A stretch of 64,000 nt of DNA from Cocos nucifera (lineage: Eukaryota > Streptophyta > Magnoliopsida > Arecales > Arecaceae), in contig QRFJ01004269.1 in NCBI GenBank assembly GCA_006176705.1, forward strand, positions 1 to 64,000. The letters run 5' to 3'. Positions 1-11,722 of the stretch are shown here, piece by piece. The notes beneath the pieces were generated by a model, which made no database searches, was not told where the DNA came from, and worked only from the letters and a program-made list of their open reading frames with translations. Within the stretch, counting starts at the first letter, position 1. Each line of letters begins with the position of its first letter. Made by a program: the position numbers and the translations under genes.

Positions 1-1112
1 GATGGGCCGATGGCCATGGTAGTGTGAAGATGTAAGAAAGAGTTTCTATTAGATTTTTACATTGAACTCAAATGAATGATTAATTCATATGACAGATGTT
101 GGGTTTGACAAGTTCACCTTAACCCTAATCCTATCGGGGCTCAATATAGAAGAACTCAATCATACAGATAACTGCATTGAAAAGTTTATTTTTGATTCTA
201 ATGGATTGCCACCATATACTACTAGGTGTCACTGGTAGATTTTAGGAGCAATTAGATTGATCTTGATGATCGATCATTCTAATCATACGAATCAAAAAAG
301 TTTTGATCCATCGAAAGGTATTTCGATGATGTCGATGATAGAGATCACGACATGTCCTATTACCATATGGAATTGAACCTAACTAAATCATATAAATAGG
401 GATTTAGATCTGGATGTCATTAATTAAGCTAAACTGGTTCGATTGATTTGGATTAGATCCAATTAGGTTCAAAGAAATCATGCTAGCATATGATTGAGCC
501 TAACATTCTCCTTCTGTAGTCATTCTAGTTTGTCTCGACTGAGCTAAATAGTTTTGAGCTCAGTTGAAAATCCTATATGATTTTATCTTAGTTTGACTAG
601 AGCTTGTCTAGATTAGATAAAAATTGTCTTAATTTATTAGATAAATTTTGGACAACACCTGCCAATTCCTATATTCGATAGGACAAGACCTGTCAATTCT
701 TGTCACTATTAGGACATTGGGTCAATAGTTGACCCATATGCAGGAATTAAAGGGGATGGTCATGCACCCCACTTGGAGATCTCCTAGGGGCGTGCACCCC
801 CTTGGTCTTCATGCACATAATATGTGTGCACATCCCTAGTTGGCATGCACACATGGGGAAAAGAGGAGTCCCATGTAGATGGGACTCTAGGGTTACTTGA
901 TGGCTTCAAACACCTAGGTGCTAAAGTGTCTAGGCTTATCCAAACTTGGCACCATCTATGGAGGATTAAAGGAGTCTCTAACCTAATTGGATTGGTGACA
1001 TCACTCCACCAATTAGATTAAGATTTGATTGAATCGAGCAATACGATTGATCAAAGTGATGTGGCACTACATGGTGCAGCAGGATCCATTTAAACTCCTA
1101 TCTGCACTTAGG
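1..1112 (+). repeat. Element A 5' LTR, partial (both ends missing)
   Basis: This aligns with the A 3' LTR from about 15463 to 16556 and with both C LTRs. The left part is cut by the window edge. The right part is lost in a deletion whose junction lies at about 1112-1118, so the last roughly 545 bases of the LTR are missing. Just before the break is a TATA-like stretch (around 1088-1096) matching the one at 16531-16540. Confidence 0.85.
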
Positions 1113-1992
1113 ATTAAATCAAGTCCTAATTTGGCTTCGTGGTTTGAGCTTGGATTGTAGGCTAACCTGATTGATTCTGGTTCGATAATTTGGTATCTAA
1201 GATAAGTTTGGCATATACAATTGACTAGTTTTAAATTGGGAGCTACTTGATCTGAATGCGTTCTTGTCGAGTTAATAGCATATCCCTTCCACTGATCTTA
1301 TTTGCCGACCATTTGGGTCGACCCAGTTCTAATTTGAGATGGCTAATAATTCAAGCTAATTGATGCCACTAGATCATTCATAATTATTATTACTAAGTTA
1401 AGTCAAGTCTAAGAGACCTAAATCAAATTTTTCTAAGAGAATATTAAGTCAAAGGTCTATCATCATTATAGATATGCGGGCCCTTTCTGGGGTTGATTGT
1501 CCTCGACTGGTTATAGTGGTTCTATTGCACCTGAAAGATGTAATCATATCTATTAAGCATTGGATGCTATGGGTTGGAGGATGGGTTGGGCTCAATATTC
1601 TAGATACGGTGATAGACTCAATCAGAAATTCAATTCATGCAAATGGTGGATCTTACTTAACTAAGTAGCGGAGCAATATTCTAGGACGGTGAGCTTCATG
1701 ACCTAGAGATCAGGTTTGGGTTTACCATGATTAAAGAATCATTGGACAAGAGTTGTCCACTCATTGGCTAATGCATCACCAATAACTATTAGGTGAGATA
1801 GTGAGCCAGTCGTTAGGATCGCACCACCAACTAGAAATTAATTGATCGTGAAGATTTTTGCATCTCTACTAAGGAAGTGTAGGGATATGAGAAAATAGTG
1901 GAAGCCTAATTTATCTAAAAATAAAATTTTTAAATAAATTGGTCAAGTCTAATTATAAAATCTAAATAAAAATTTTGGCTCTCTACAGAAAA
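1113..1992 (+). other. Element A leader, truncated at its 5' end
   Basis: This non-coding stretch matches the C leader from about 30546 to 31436. The primer binding site and roughly 1 kb of leader seen in C (29551-30546) are absent. Short open frames here are interrupted, differ from C and resemble no protein; I see nothing else. Confidence 0.75.
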
Positions 1993-2835
1993 ATATTTGC
2001 ATTCAATCCACTAGCCCGTATCCTGGACACCCATAGACTGACTGGACCAATTACAAGGATTGACTCTAAAACTATAAATTTATTTTAGGTTTGAAAAAGC
2101 TGACTCATGTATTGGATCAGGACCCCCCACCTTACCAGCAGGTCCATCTATTGATCAGAGAGCATCTCTAAAAAAATAGATGGACGAAGATAATAAAGCT
2201 AGGTACTATATATTAGGCTCGATGTCTGATGAGCTTCAACGCCAACATGAGGACATCAAGATTGCTCACCAAATATTAGCTCACCTACAAGAGTTGTTTG
2301 GTGAAGAGAGTCACGCAGCCAAGTATCAAGTCACTAAAATACTTTTTAAGGCTCAAATGCATGATGGGCAATCGATCCAAGATCATTGTCTAATGATGAT
2401 CAAGAACTTAGAAGAGCTTGAGAAGCTAGGTGTCAGGCTGGATAGAGACTTGTAAATTGATGTGATCTTGGAGTCCTTGATTGATGCATATGGATAATTT
2501 ATCAAGAACTTTCATAAGCATAAGCTACAATGTACCTTAGCTGAATTGATGAATATGCTGGTTACTGCTGAGCTTTCTTTGAAAGGTTCAAAGAGCTCAG
2601 TGCTTGCTATAGAGCAGACTTCCACTAAGAGAAAGTCTTTTAGAAAGAAGAAAAGAAGTCTATGAAGGGGCAGAAGACAAATGGAGGGAAGAAGAAAAAG
2701 AGAGAGTCGAAGAAGAAGGCCACCAACGAAGAAAAGTATTTTCATTGCAATACAGACGGCCATTGAAAGCGGAACTATCCTTTATACTTGGCCAGCCTGA
2801 AGAGTAAAAAGAAGGTAGGTCTTTCTGGAGGTATG
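1993..2835 (+). pseudogene. Copia gag (nucleocapsid/capsid) pseudogene of element A
   Basis: Gag forms the cytoplasmic virus-like particle of a Copia element and packages its RNA. The 2180-2455 stretch, with runs such as LGSMSDELQRQHED and HLQELFGEESHAAKYQVTK, is a typical Copia gag capsid (UBN2-like) segment. The start codon position seen in C (ATG at 31437) reads ATA here. In-frame stops occur at 2453-2455 and 2492-2495, and the frame slips near 2650 inside a lysine-rich run. The zinc knuckle at about 2733-2775 is recognisable (FHCNTDGH, then KRN), but both outer cysteines read Tyr and the Trp after His is a stop, all explainable by G-to-A changes. Pol follows directly. This is certainly a gag remnant and is not functional as it stands. 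Confidence 0.85.
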
Positions 2836-4308
2836 CTTGTAATAGAATCTAACATTATAGTTTCTTCTTTATCTAGTTGGGTGCTTGACTCTATTCTAGT
2901 GCTCACTTGTGCACTTCTATGCTGGATCTTGAGGAGAGCAGGAGGTTAAGAGATGGTGAGATGATCCTGCACGTCGAAAATGGAGCAAGAGTTATTGCTA
3001 TGCCCATGGGAATCTACCTTCTTCAACTACCATCAGGATTAGATTTAGCACTTAGGGACTGTTTTTATGTGCCTATAGTAAGTAGAAATTTAATTTCTAT
3101 TTTTTGTTTAGCACAGGAAGGTAATGTAATTAGTTTTCTTAAGGACCATTATAATATTCTTTTAAAAAAAAATTGTAAGTGGTTTTTTGATTAATGATCT
3201 CTACTAGTTACATATTAATATTTCTATTTTTAATATCGAGCAAAACATGAATGCTATAGGATCAAGGCAACCTTGGGATAGTCTAAACGATAGGTATCTA
3301 TGGCACCTTAGGCTAGGTCATATAGTAGAAGACAGGATTAACAAATTGGAGAAATCTGAGCTATTGAGTCCGTTGAGTTCTGAGTCATATCTGATTTGTG
3401 AATCATGCCTTCGTGATAAAATGACCAAGCTCTCTTTTGTAGGACATGGAGAAAAGGCCCCAGACCTACTTATCCTGGTACATGCAGATGTGTGCAGTCC
3501 ATTTGATGTACTAGCCAGAGGCAATTATATCTACTTCATCATTTTTACTGATGATTTATCTTGGTATGGGTATGTGTACTTAATATGAAGCCTTTGAAAA
3601 ATTCAAAAAATTTAGACTCGAAGTAGAAAAATAAACTAAAAAGCCCATTAAGGTTCTTCGATCAGATCAAGAAGGTGAATACCTTAGTCAAAAATTTTTA
3701 GACTATTTCAAGAATAATAGCATTGTCTCTCGATGGACTCCACCTAGAATGCCTCAACTCAATGGGATTTCAGAACAGAGAAATCGGACCCTATTAGATA
3801 TGGTTCGATCTATGATGAGCTTCATAGATCTTCTTGATTTTCTTTGCGGACATAGTCTCATGACTATAATTTATTTATTAAATAAAATTTTCTCAAAAAT
3901 CATTCCAACCATACCATATGAGATATGGTAAGGTAAGAAACCAAGTCTAAGTCACCTTAGAATATCTAGCTCATATCAAGAGACAATAGGAAGATAAGTT
4001 AAAGTCTAGATCATTTAGAGCTCGGTTCATAGGATATCCTAAAGAGTCATTAGGATATTATTTCCATCTTTCAGAAGACCTTAATATGATCGTGAGTCAA
4101 CATGCTATTTTTTTTGAAAAATAATTTATTCAAGATGGTGGCATTAGAAGATAGATTAGGTTCGAAGAGAAAGTCTCCAAGAGCAACGAGCTAAGAAACC
4201 TGAGGAACCCAATCAATTAGAGTCGGTCCGTATACTATCTCCTCCACATCAAAAAATAATCAGGATTTTTCATTCTCCTGAAAGGTACTTAGGTACTATT
4301 TTAAAGGA
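2836..4308 (+). pseudogene. Copia pol, first half (protease, GAG-pre-integrase, integrase) of element A
   Basis: The polyprotein would process Gag-Pol and integrate the cDNA. The protease region starts near 2876 (SWVLDS); the frame slips just after the catalytic Asp-Ser. GAG-pre-integrase lies at about 3290-3440 (WHLRLGH with a downstream Cys-x2-Cys, ICESCLRDKM). The integrase core follows: first catalytic Asp in HADVCSPFD (about 3480-3506), a DDLSWYGY segment (3550-3580), and the Glu in the SEQRNRT segment (about 3768-3788). Stops and shifts occur near 3587, 3930 and later. The 3' part (4020-4300) encodes the usual integrase C-terminal wording up to the B insertion. The second half of pol resumes at 13195. 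This is a dead copy. Confidence 0.85.
4304..4308. repeat. Target-site duplication (left) of element B: AAGGA
   Basis: The five bases immediately before the TG start of B are repeated exactly at 13190-13194, immediately after the terminal CA of its 3' LTR. A five-base duplication is usual for Copia integrases. Confidence 0.9.
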
Positions 4309-4752
4309 TGTATACCAAAACTTGGATTGGTCTAAGCCTAGAGTTGGACATTGTATTATTATGATTGGTAAGCCAATGTGAAAACCAATCAAGGTTGATT
4401 GTTAGCCTGGGAAAACAATCATTGTATGGTTGTGGTTGGTGAGCCAAGGTCAAAACCAACTAGGTTGGATTGTGAGTCCAAGTAAAACAATTGGACTGCA
4501 ATCAAATCTAGTGATTATAGTTGAATTCCTAAGTGATTTACTTAGAAAGTGGACATAGGTGTTGAGTTTGGCATCGAACTACTATAAAATTAATATATTT
4601 ATGATTGCATATTACTATTCTATTGATTTTCTTCACTGCACATTACATAGCTTATTTGTTGGCATTTAATTAGATCAATCTACTTACATCATAAGCTTAA
4701 AATTTAAAATATCTAATTCACCCCCCTCTTGGGTAGCCATACTTGGGCAACA
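4309..4752 (+). repeat. Element B 5' LTR with large internal deletion
   Basis: 444 bp against 1467 bp for the 3' copy. It begins TGTATACC (compare TGTTGACC at 11723), then jumps to sequence equivalent to about 12751 and runs to the same CA end. Most of U3 and the TATA region are therefore gone, so this copy probably cannot drive transcription. Confidence 0.88.
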
Positions 4753-4754
4753 AG

Positions 4755-4772
4755 TGGTATCAGAGTGGGTGC
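4755..4772 (+). other. Element B primer binding site (initiator tRNA-Met type)
   Basis: Two bases after the LTR end is TGGTATCAGAG followed by TGGGTGC. The first 11 bases are the complement of the plant initiator tRNA-Met 3' end, the usual Copia primer for minus-strand cDNA. Confidence 0.85.
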
Positions 4773-4817
4773 TCTAATATTAGTTATTGATCAAGTTATC
4801 AAAGAGCTAAAGATTAT

Positions 4818-6242
4818 ATGGCAACCCCAATTGGGACTCCATTGGTTGAGGGGCAATCAACCAATAGACCTCCATTGTTCAATGGAACTAATTACACATA
4901 TTGGAAAGCATGAATGAGGATATTCATCCAAGCACAAGACTATGACATGTGGAATGTCATAATGATAGGACCTTACACACCAACAATTACTATTGATGGA
5001 GTGTCCATCCCAAAATTTGAAAAGAATTGGGATGAACATGACAAAAAGAAGGCTCAACTTAACGCCAAAGTGATGAATGTTCTATATTATTTTTTGGACA
5101 CTAATGAGTTCAATAGGATATCAATATGTTCATCTACCAAAGAAATCTGGAATAGACCTGAAGTCATCCATGAGAGGACTAATCAAGTAAAGGAATCTAA
5201 GATAAATATGTTTGTACATAAGTATGAGCTATTTAAAATGGAACCACATAAAATCATCACTGAAATGTTCACTAGGTTCACTGATATTTTGAATGGTTTG
5301 AAAAGTCTTGGAAGAAATTATGCTAATAGCGATGTTATGCGAAAAATTCTTAGGTCTTTGCTAAAGAATTGGGAGCCAAAGGTGACTGCCATTCAAGAGG
5401 CGAAAGACTTAAATACTCTCGCATTGGAGGAATTAATTGGATCACTCATGACCCACAAGCTAAACATGAACCAAGAAAGAGAAGGGGAAGTAAAGAAAAA
5501 GAAAAGCATTGCACTTACCATCCATATGGAAGAAAGTGATTTCGAAGAGAGTTTGGAAGATGATGAGAAGATGACCATGATAGCAAGAAGATTAAAGAAA
5601 TTAATGAGAAGAAGGAAGAGATTTGAACCTAAGAAAAAGTTTAACAAGGAAGAAGGTAGCAAAAAGAAAGTAAAAGAGAAAGAACAACCACCTATTTGCT
5701 ATGAGTGCAAAAGGCCCGGACACTTTCAGATGGATTGTCCAATGTTAAAGAAAAGCTTCAAAAAAATGAAGAAGAAAGCATACAAAGCCGCATGGAGCAA
5801 TGATGAGGACTTTTCTTCAAGTGAGGAAGAATATCAAAGAGTAGAAAAGGCAAACCTTTGCTTATGGTACATAGTGATGATGAGGTAAATGATAATACTT
5901 CAATTTCAGATTTTACTTTTGAAGAATTGTATGATACTTTTAATGACTTAGTTAATGACTTTAAAAAGCTATTACGTAAGAATAAGAAACTAAAGAAAGA
6001 GATTCAATCCTTAAGTAAAGATAAATGTCAAATAAAAAAATGTGAAGAATTTACAAACTAATCTAGATGAATCAAATGAAAAGATTATATCATTACAAGA
6101 TGAACTGGTAAGATTAAGATCCATAGTAGATAGATATATGCTAAGCTCTAAAAATATGCAAACAATAATTGAAAATCAAAAGATGGTTCTTGATAAAATT
6201 GGTATAGGGTATGATACATCAAGAAAGCAAAAGTCATTGTAA
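4818..6242 (+). pseudogene. Sirevirus-like gag of element B, three breaks
   Basis: This is the particle-forming Gag. I place the start at ATG 4818, 46 bases after the PBS, because the reading PPLFNGTNYTYWK typical of the Copia gag N terminus begins there; a UGA at 4911-4913 interrupts it, and the next ATG (4914) opens a 324-residue frame. Capsid (UBN2/DUF4219-like) occupies roughly the first 190 residues after that. A basic Lys/Glu-rich linker and a zinc knuckle CYECKRPGHFQMDC (about 5698-5739) follow. The frame then slips near 5870 into an acidic, Lys/Leu-rich segment (5858-6061) and again near 6045 into a heptad-like segment (6042-6242); both look like the coiled coil that Sirevirus gag carries after its first knuckle. 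Not functional as it stands, but the best preserved gag in the window. Confidence 0.85.
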
Positions 6243-9200
6243 AATGTATATGCAAAATCTTAAAATTATGGTAGAAGAATTACATGTTATAAATGCAATA
6301 AAATTGGACATAAATTTATTGAATGCAAAACCTTTAATTCAAGCAAAATAAAAGTAAAGCAAGTTTGGGTTCCAAAAGAAACCATTTGTGCTAACCCTAA
6401 AGGACCCAAGTTAGCTTGGGTACCTAAGTTTGCTTGATTACTTATGTAGGTGTGGTTGGCATCCGTAAGAGCTAAAAGAAGGTGGTACTTTGATAGCGGA
6501 TGCTCGAGGTATATGACAGAAGATAAATCATAATTTATCTCTCTTGAAGCTAAAGATAGAGGTATTGTAACATTTGGAGATAATGGTAAAGAAAAAATCA
6601 TTGGTCTCGGTAATATCTTGATAACACCCTCTACTAGTATAGAAGATGTCTTATATGTTGAAGGACTAATGCATAACTTACTTAGTATAACTGAATTTTG
6701 TGATAAGGGCTTTAATATTTCATTCAAATCATCTCATTGCATTGTAACTAGCTCTATAGATGAAAGCATTAAGTTCGTAGGAAAAAGACATGGAAATGTT
6801 TACATTGTTGATCTTGATGAGCTTAAAAATGAGAATATTGATTGTCTTGTTGCTATGAATGCTAAACTAAATGAATCAAGTTGGATTTAGCATAATAGAT
6901 TAGGTCATGCAAGTATGGACTCACTAGCAAGATTAATTAAACTTGATTTAGTAAAGGGTTTGCCCCAAATCAATTTTGAAAAGGATAAAATTTGTAAAGC
7001 ATTTCAACTTGATAAACAAACGAAATTATCTTTCAAATCCAAAAATATTGTTTCAACTACTAGGCCTCTAGAATTATACCATATGGATTTGTTTGGACCT
7101 ATTTCAACTACTAGTCTTGGAGGAAAAAGATATGGCTTTGTAGGAATAGATGACTTTTCAAGATATACATGGGTTTTATTTTTGTCACATAAAGATGATG
7201 CTTTTGATATGTTTGTTGATCTATTTAATAAAATAACAAAAGAAAAAGAATGCAATGTTTTATATATAAGAAGTGATCATGGGATGGAGTTTGAAAATAA
7301 AAAATTTCAAATTTTTATTTTAAAAATGAAATCAATCATAACTTTTCAGCACCTAGGACATCCCAACAAAATGGGGTGGTAGAAAGAAGGAATAAGACTT
7401 TGATTGAAATGGCATGAACCATGCTTTGTGAAAGTAACCTTCCAAAATATTTTTGGGTGGAAGCGATTAACATCGCATGCTATGTACTAAATAGAGCTTT
7501 AATTAGATCAATCTTAAAGAAAACTCCATATAAACTCTACGAAGAAAAGAAACCAAACGTTTCACATTTTAAAATTTTTGGACATAGATGTTTCATTCTA
7601 ATAAATGGTAAAGATTAGCTTGGAAAGTTTGATGCAAAATCAGATGAAGGAATTTTTCTAGGATATTCATCATATAGTAGAGTATATAGAGTATTTAATA
7701 AAAGAACATTGATTATGGAAGAATCCATACATGTAATTTTTGATAAAACTAGCTCTCTTAGAATAAGAGAAGAAGAGCTTGATGTGAATGTAGAAATTTT
7801 AGAAAATAAAATAAAAAATATATCACTTAAAGATATTTTCTCTCAAGAAAAAGAAGATAAAGAGCAAGAGGTTGAAGAAATAATGCCACATTCCCAAGAT
7901 GATTAAGGTACATCCAACTTACCAAGGAATGGAGGTATGATCCAACTTACCAAGGAAATTAATAATAGGTGATCCATCTCAAGGAGTTAAAACTAGATCA
8001 TCTTTTAGAGAAGCTATGGATCATATTGCATTTGTATCCCATCTAGAACCTAAAAATATAATTGAAGCTGAAAAAGATCCAAATTGGATATTAGTAATGC
8101 AAGAAGAGTTAAACCAATTTAAAAGAAATAAAGTTTGAAAATTAGTTGAAAGACCTAAAAAATTTTTTATAATTGGTACAAAATGGGTCTTTAGAAATAA
8201 ACTAGATGAAAAGAATAATATAACTAGAAACAAGGCTAGATTGGTTGCACAAGGGTACAATCAAGAAGAGGATATTGATTTTGATGAATCTTTTGCATCC
8301 GTAGCTAGACTTGAAGCTATTAGATTGCTTTTAGCATTTGCATGTTTCATGAACTTTAAACTTTTCAAATGGATGTAAAGAGTGCATTTTTAAATGGTTT
8401 AATTGAAGAAGAAGTTTATGTAGAACAACCTCCAAGCTTTGAAAGTCAAGAATTACCTAATCATGTATATAAACTTAAGAAAGCACTATATGGATTAAAA
8501 CAAGCACCTAGGGCTTGGTATGATAGATTAAGTTCTTATTAAACAATGATTTAAAAGAGGTAATGTGGATAAAATACTATTTATTAAAAAAAATCAAGTG
8601 ATCTATTGATTGTCCAATTATATGTTGATGATATAGTATTTAGTGCTACTGATGAAGTTTTGTGTAGAGAATTTGCTAGTCTCATGCAGGGCAAGTTTGA
8701 GATGAGCATGATGGGAGAGCTCAACTTTTTTCTTGGACTCCAAATCAAGCAATCAAATAAGAGGATCTTCATCAACCAAAGTAAATGCATCAAGAAAATG
8801 TTAAAGAAATTTGGGATGGCGAATGTCAAAGGAAGTGGCACTCCCATGAGCATAAGTTGCAAGCTTGATCAAGACCCAAAAGAAAAAGTAGTAGACCCTA
8901 AGCTATATTGAGGTATGATTGGATCTTTACTATTTTTAACTGCAAGTAGGCTGGACATAATATTTAGTGTACGCATGTGTGCGCGTTATCAATCAAATCC
9001 TAAGGAATCACATGTATTAGTAGTTAAAAGAATCTTTAAGTATTTAATAAATACTCAAGATGTTGGTTTATGGTAGTCTAAAGAATCTTCATTAGACTTA
9101 ATTGGTTATAGTGATTCAGATTTTGCTGGTTGTTGCTTAGATAGAAAGAGTACAAGTGGTACATGTCAATTTCCAGAAGTGAATTTGATCTCATGGTTTA

Positions 9201-9568
9201 GCAAGAAACAAAACTCGGTAGCCTTGTCTATAGTGGAAGCCGAATACATTGCTGTTGGAAGTTGTTGTGCTCAACTATTGTGGATTAAACAACAACTAGA
9301 AGATTATGGTATTACTTGTAATAACATTTCTATTCGATACGACAAGACAAGTGCCATAAATTTAACTAAAAATCTCATGTTGCATTCAAGAACAAAATAT
9401 ATAGAAGTAAGACATCACTTTATTAGAGAGCATATTCAAAATAACGATATACTTCTTAAATATGTGCCTACTGAAAATCAAGTTGCTGATATCTTTACAA
9501 AACCCTTGAATGAAGAAAGATTTTGTGCAATTAAAAAGAAATTAGGTTTATTTGATCCAATTTGTTAA
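6243..9568 (+). pseudogene. Copia pol of element B (second zinc knuckle, protease, integrase, RT, RNase H)
   Basis: Domains in order: a second intact CCHC knuckle (6285-6326, CYKCNKIGHKFIEC); protease with WYFDSGCS (catalytic Asp-Ser-Gly at 6492-6500); GAG-pre-integrase around 6890-7050 (HNRLGHAS); integrase core from about 7075 (MDLFGP for the first Asp, DDFSRYTW, then the Glu region near 7370); RT from about 7990 (TKWVFRNK, KARLVAQGYNQ, YGLKQAPRAWYDR, active site YVDD at 8621-8632); RNase H from about 9106 (GYSDSDFAG) to 9568 (ADIFTKPL near 9490). Breaks I can see: stop near 6529, TAG at 6888-6890, a frameshift near 7365, TAG at 7616, a frameshift near 8370, stops 8540-8600, TGA at 8909, and others. 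The final 129 residues of RNase H are open. It is the most legible pol in the window. Confidence 0.9.
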
Positions 9569-9951
9569 ATAAATATCTTGTCATAACTGATCTTAAAATG
9601 ATAAGATGATTAGTTTTCATGTGATGAATCATCTGGTATTTACTCATATAGAAGTGAAAATTAAATGAGAAAATTTTTGGACATGAAACATAAATATCAA
9701 AGTTTGTGCCAAACTAGGCCGACTCAATTTTTTTTTCTATAAAAACTAGGTCATCCCAATACTGGGTCGATCCAATTTTTCTTCATAGAGAAACTGAGCT
9801 AGCTAAGTTATCGGACGTCCTATTTTTTAAACGGACAGACCGACGGCTTTTTCATCTTTCATTTCTTAGCCATCTAGAGAAAAACCCTAGAAACCCTCAA
9901 GCCATTCCCTAGAAATCCATTTCCACTGCTCTTAGGACGGATTTTGGAATC
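9569..9951 (+). other. Spacer between pol and the extra ORF of element B
   Basis: Non-coding. It holds GGCCGACTCAAT (about 9717) and GGGTCGATCCAAT (about 9764), degenerate relatives of the GAGCCGACCCAG units repeated in the B 3' LTR. No protein-like frame is visible. Confidence 0.6.
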
Positions 9952-11113
9952 ATGCCATGCAAGAAACAAACTTTAACCCCTTGGTTTAAGCATGTACGTT
10001 TATATCCGCTATTTAGAAGGGGGGCATGTGGTGAAGAACGGCGATCAAAGTTTCATGAAGACCATTCTTCTAGGTCATCTCAGTCCTCCTCACCTCCTCC
10101 AAAACCATCCACTCAACCCCCTCAGCTTCCCACTCTAGTTTCCCCTCCATATCCTTCTTTCATACCCGTTCCACTCTCCTCTAGGGCTGTCATAATTGGT
10201 AGAAGGGTGGATTTTGACTTCCTAGCTAGAGATGGTTTTGAATTTGGAGAGGGTTTGAAGTATCAAGGGTGGGAATACCTATGTTCTGGAATCAATCTCC
10301 CAACCCAAATCTAGTACGGGAGTTTTATGGAAATGCAAAGATTAGCCTTAGCTCATTTGAATCAGAGGTAAAGAGGGTAAAAATCAATTTAACCATAGAA
10401 AAGCTGGTCAATTTTCTTAGGTCATCCATATCGGAGTTGAGAGACTTGATGATCGAGCAAGTGGGCTATAATTGTTGTTTGGAAGGGACGATGCCATGCA
10501 TTTTGAGGAAATCCATGCTAGGAACCTATCCGTATAGAATAGACTACTTCTCCATATCTCTGCCTAGATTCTAGTGCCCCGAGTAGGAAGATTTAACTTT
10601 CTCAACAAGAATGATATAGCTATGATGTATCACATTCTTACGAGGGAAAAGTTTAATCTTCCAGCCTTGATCTTAAGGGTAATGCATGAAGCATCCCAAA
10701 GAGGAAAATCAGCACTATCATACGGGATGTTCTTGACACTAGTATTTCAGGACTTTGGAGTTAGCCTAGAAGGAGAATCCAGTAAGAAGCTTCGGCACTA
10801 TGACACATATAATCTGAAATCAATGCATAGGATGAAGTTTAAAATGGTTAATGGAATTTGGATGAAGTTAGATGAAGTAGGGGAAGAAAGATATGAGCCA
10901 GAGATTGTGCCACAGTGTCCAGCACCTGTACCATCTTCGTCCACTATCAGACTTGACGAAGATCAAATTAAGGAGATTGTGCAATGCATTTCGGCCAGGA
11001 CATATGATAGACTCTCCGATGATCTTCCCTCATTGATGGAGAATGTTGTAAGGAAGGTGTTCGCTGAGCAGTGTACTTCTGCATCCAACCCTCCAAAACC
11101 TAGTGTCGATTAG
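9952..11113 (+). pseudogene. Extra ORF downstream of pol in element B (env-position ORF of Sireviruses)
   Basis: Three overlapping frames read as one former protein of roughly 380 residues: 9952-10314, 10269-10574 and 10574-11113, joined by frameshifts near 10290 and 10570. The first part has a basic start, then a Ser/Pro-rich stretch (about residues 40-80). The middle has LVREFYGNAKI, which resembles the putative plant transposon protein domain often seen in extra ORFs of plant LTR elements (from memory). The last part has LPRVGRFNF and MYHI segments and a Ser/Pro hinge followed by an acidic/amphipathic tail. I see no signal peptide or strongly hydrophobic segment, so calling it an envelope is not supported here. 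Only its position after RNase H matches the env-like ORF of SIRE1. Function unknown. Confidence 0.65.
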
Positions 11114-11722
11114 ATTGCATTTAGGGTCCTTTTAGTTATGCTTAGAATATTTTGGTTGTAAATGTTTATGATATGTAATGTTCAAACTTTATTATTTTGT
11201 AAGCTTGCAAGTCTTTGTATCTATAAATGAATGAAGTTTGACTTTTGGCTTGAACTGCATCAAATTCTTCATATGAATGAATGAAATTATCCCCTTTCAT
11301 GCTTGACCAAATTTCATTACATTGTTGTATACTTTTTGATAATGACAAAAAGGAGGAGAAAAAAATGGGTATTGAAAATTTAGTTAAATCTAAAGAATGG
11401 TACAGTATGGCACACTATTTAAATGGGATGGCATACTACTTAAATAGGCATTACTTCAGCAAGAACAAATAAAGAATGCACAAATAAGTGAAAGCCATCA
11501 GAACTTGAATTATTAAAATAAAACCTCGGCACATAGTAAGGGGGAGCAACACAAAATTTGACTTAGATCAAACTGGATCATTACACTTGGGGGAGCATAT
11601 ATAAATTGATAAAATAAATATGATGCATAAGTTAATTGATAAGATTGAATGAAAATATCATTTTCAAATATCAACAAAAGGTTATACTCAAAAGATTTTG
11701 TCATCATCAAAAAGAGGAAGCT
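11114..11722 (+). other. Element B 3' non-coding region with repeated polypurine motifs
   Basis: Between the extra ORF and the 3' LTR lie several purine runs: AAAAAGGAGGAGAAAA (about 11345-11361), AAGGGGGAG (11538-11546), TGGGGGAG (11588-11595) and the terminal AAAGAGGAAGCT (11711-11722) abutting the LTR. The last is the plus-strand primer position; the upstream GGGGGAG copies match the multiple polypurine motifs known from Sireviruses. No gene. Confidence 0.7.

Noticed and set aside
1474..1668. 64-residue open frame upstream of A gag
   Set aside because: Lies in the leader; the homologous C sequence (30932-31125) does not keep the frame.
6287..6727. 146-residue minus-strand open frame
   Set aside because: Antisense to the B zinc knuckle and protease; no protein-like features of its own.
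8606..8911. Endogenous plant pararetrovirus RT
   Set aside because: YVDD with Copia domain order, LTRs and a target duplication; no movement protein or coat protein region. The Gypsy RT of I likewise has LTR and Athila protease context.
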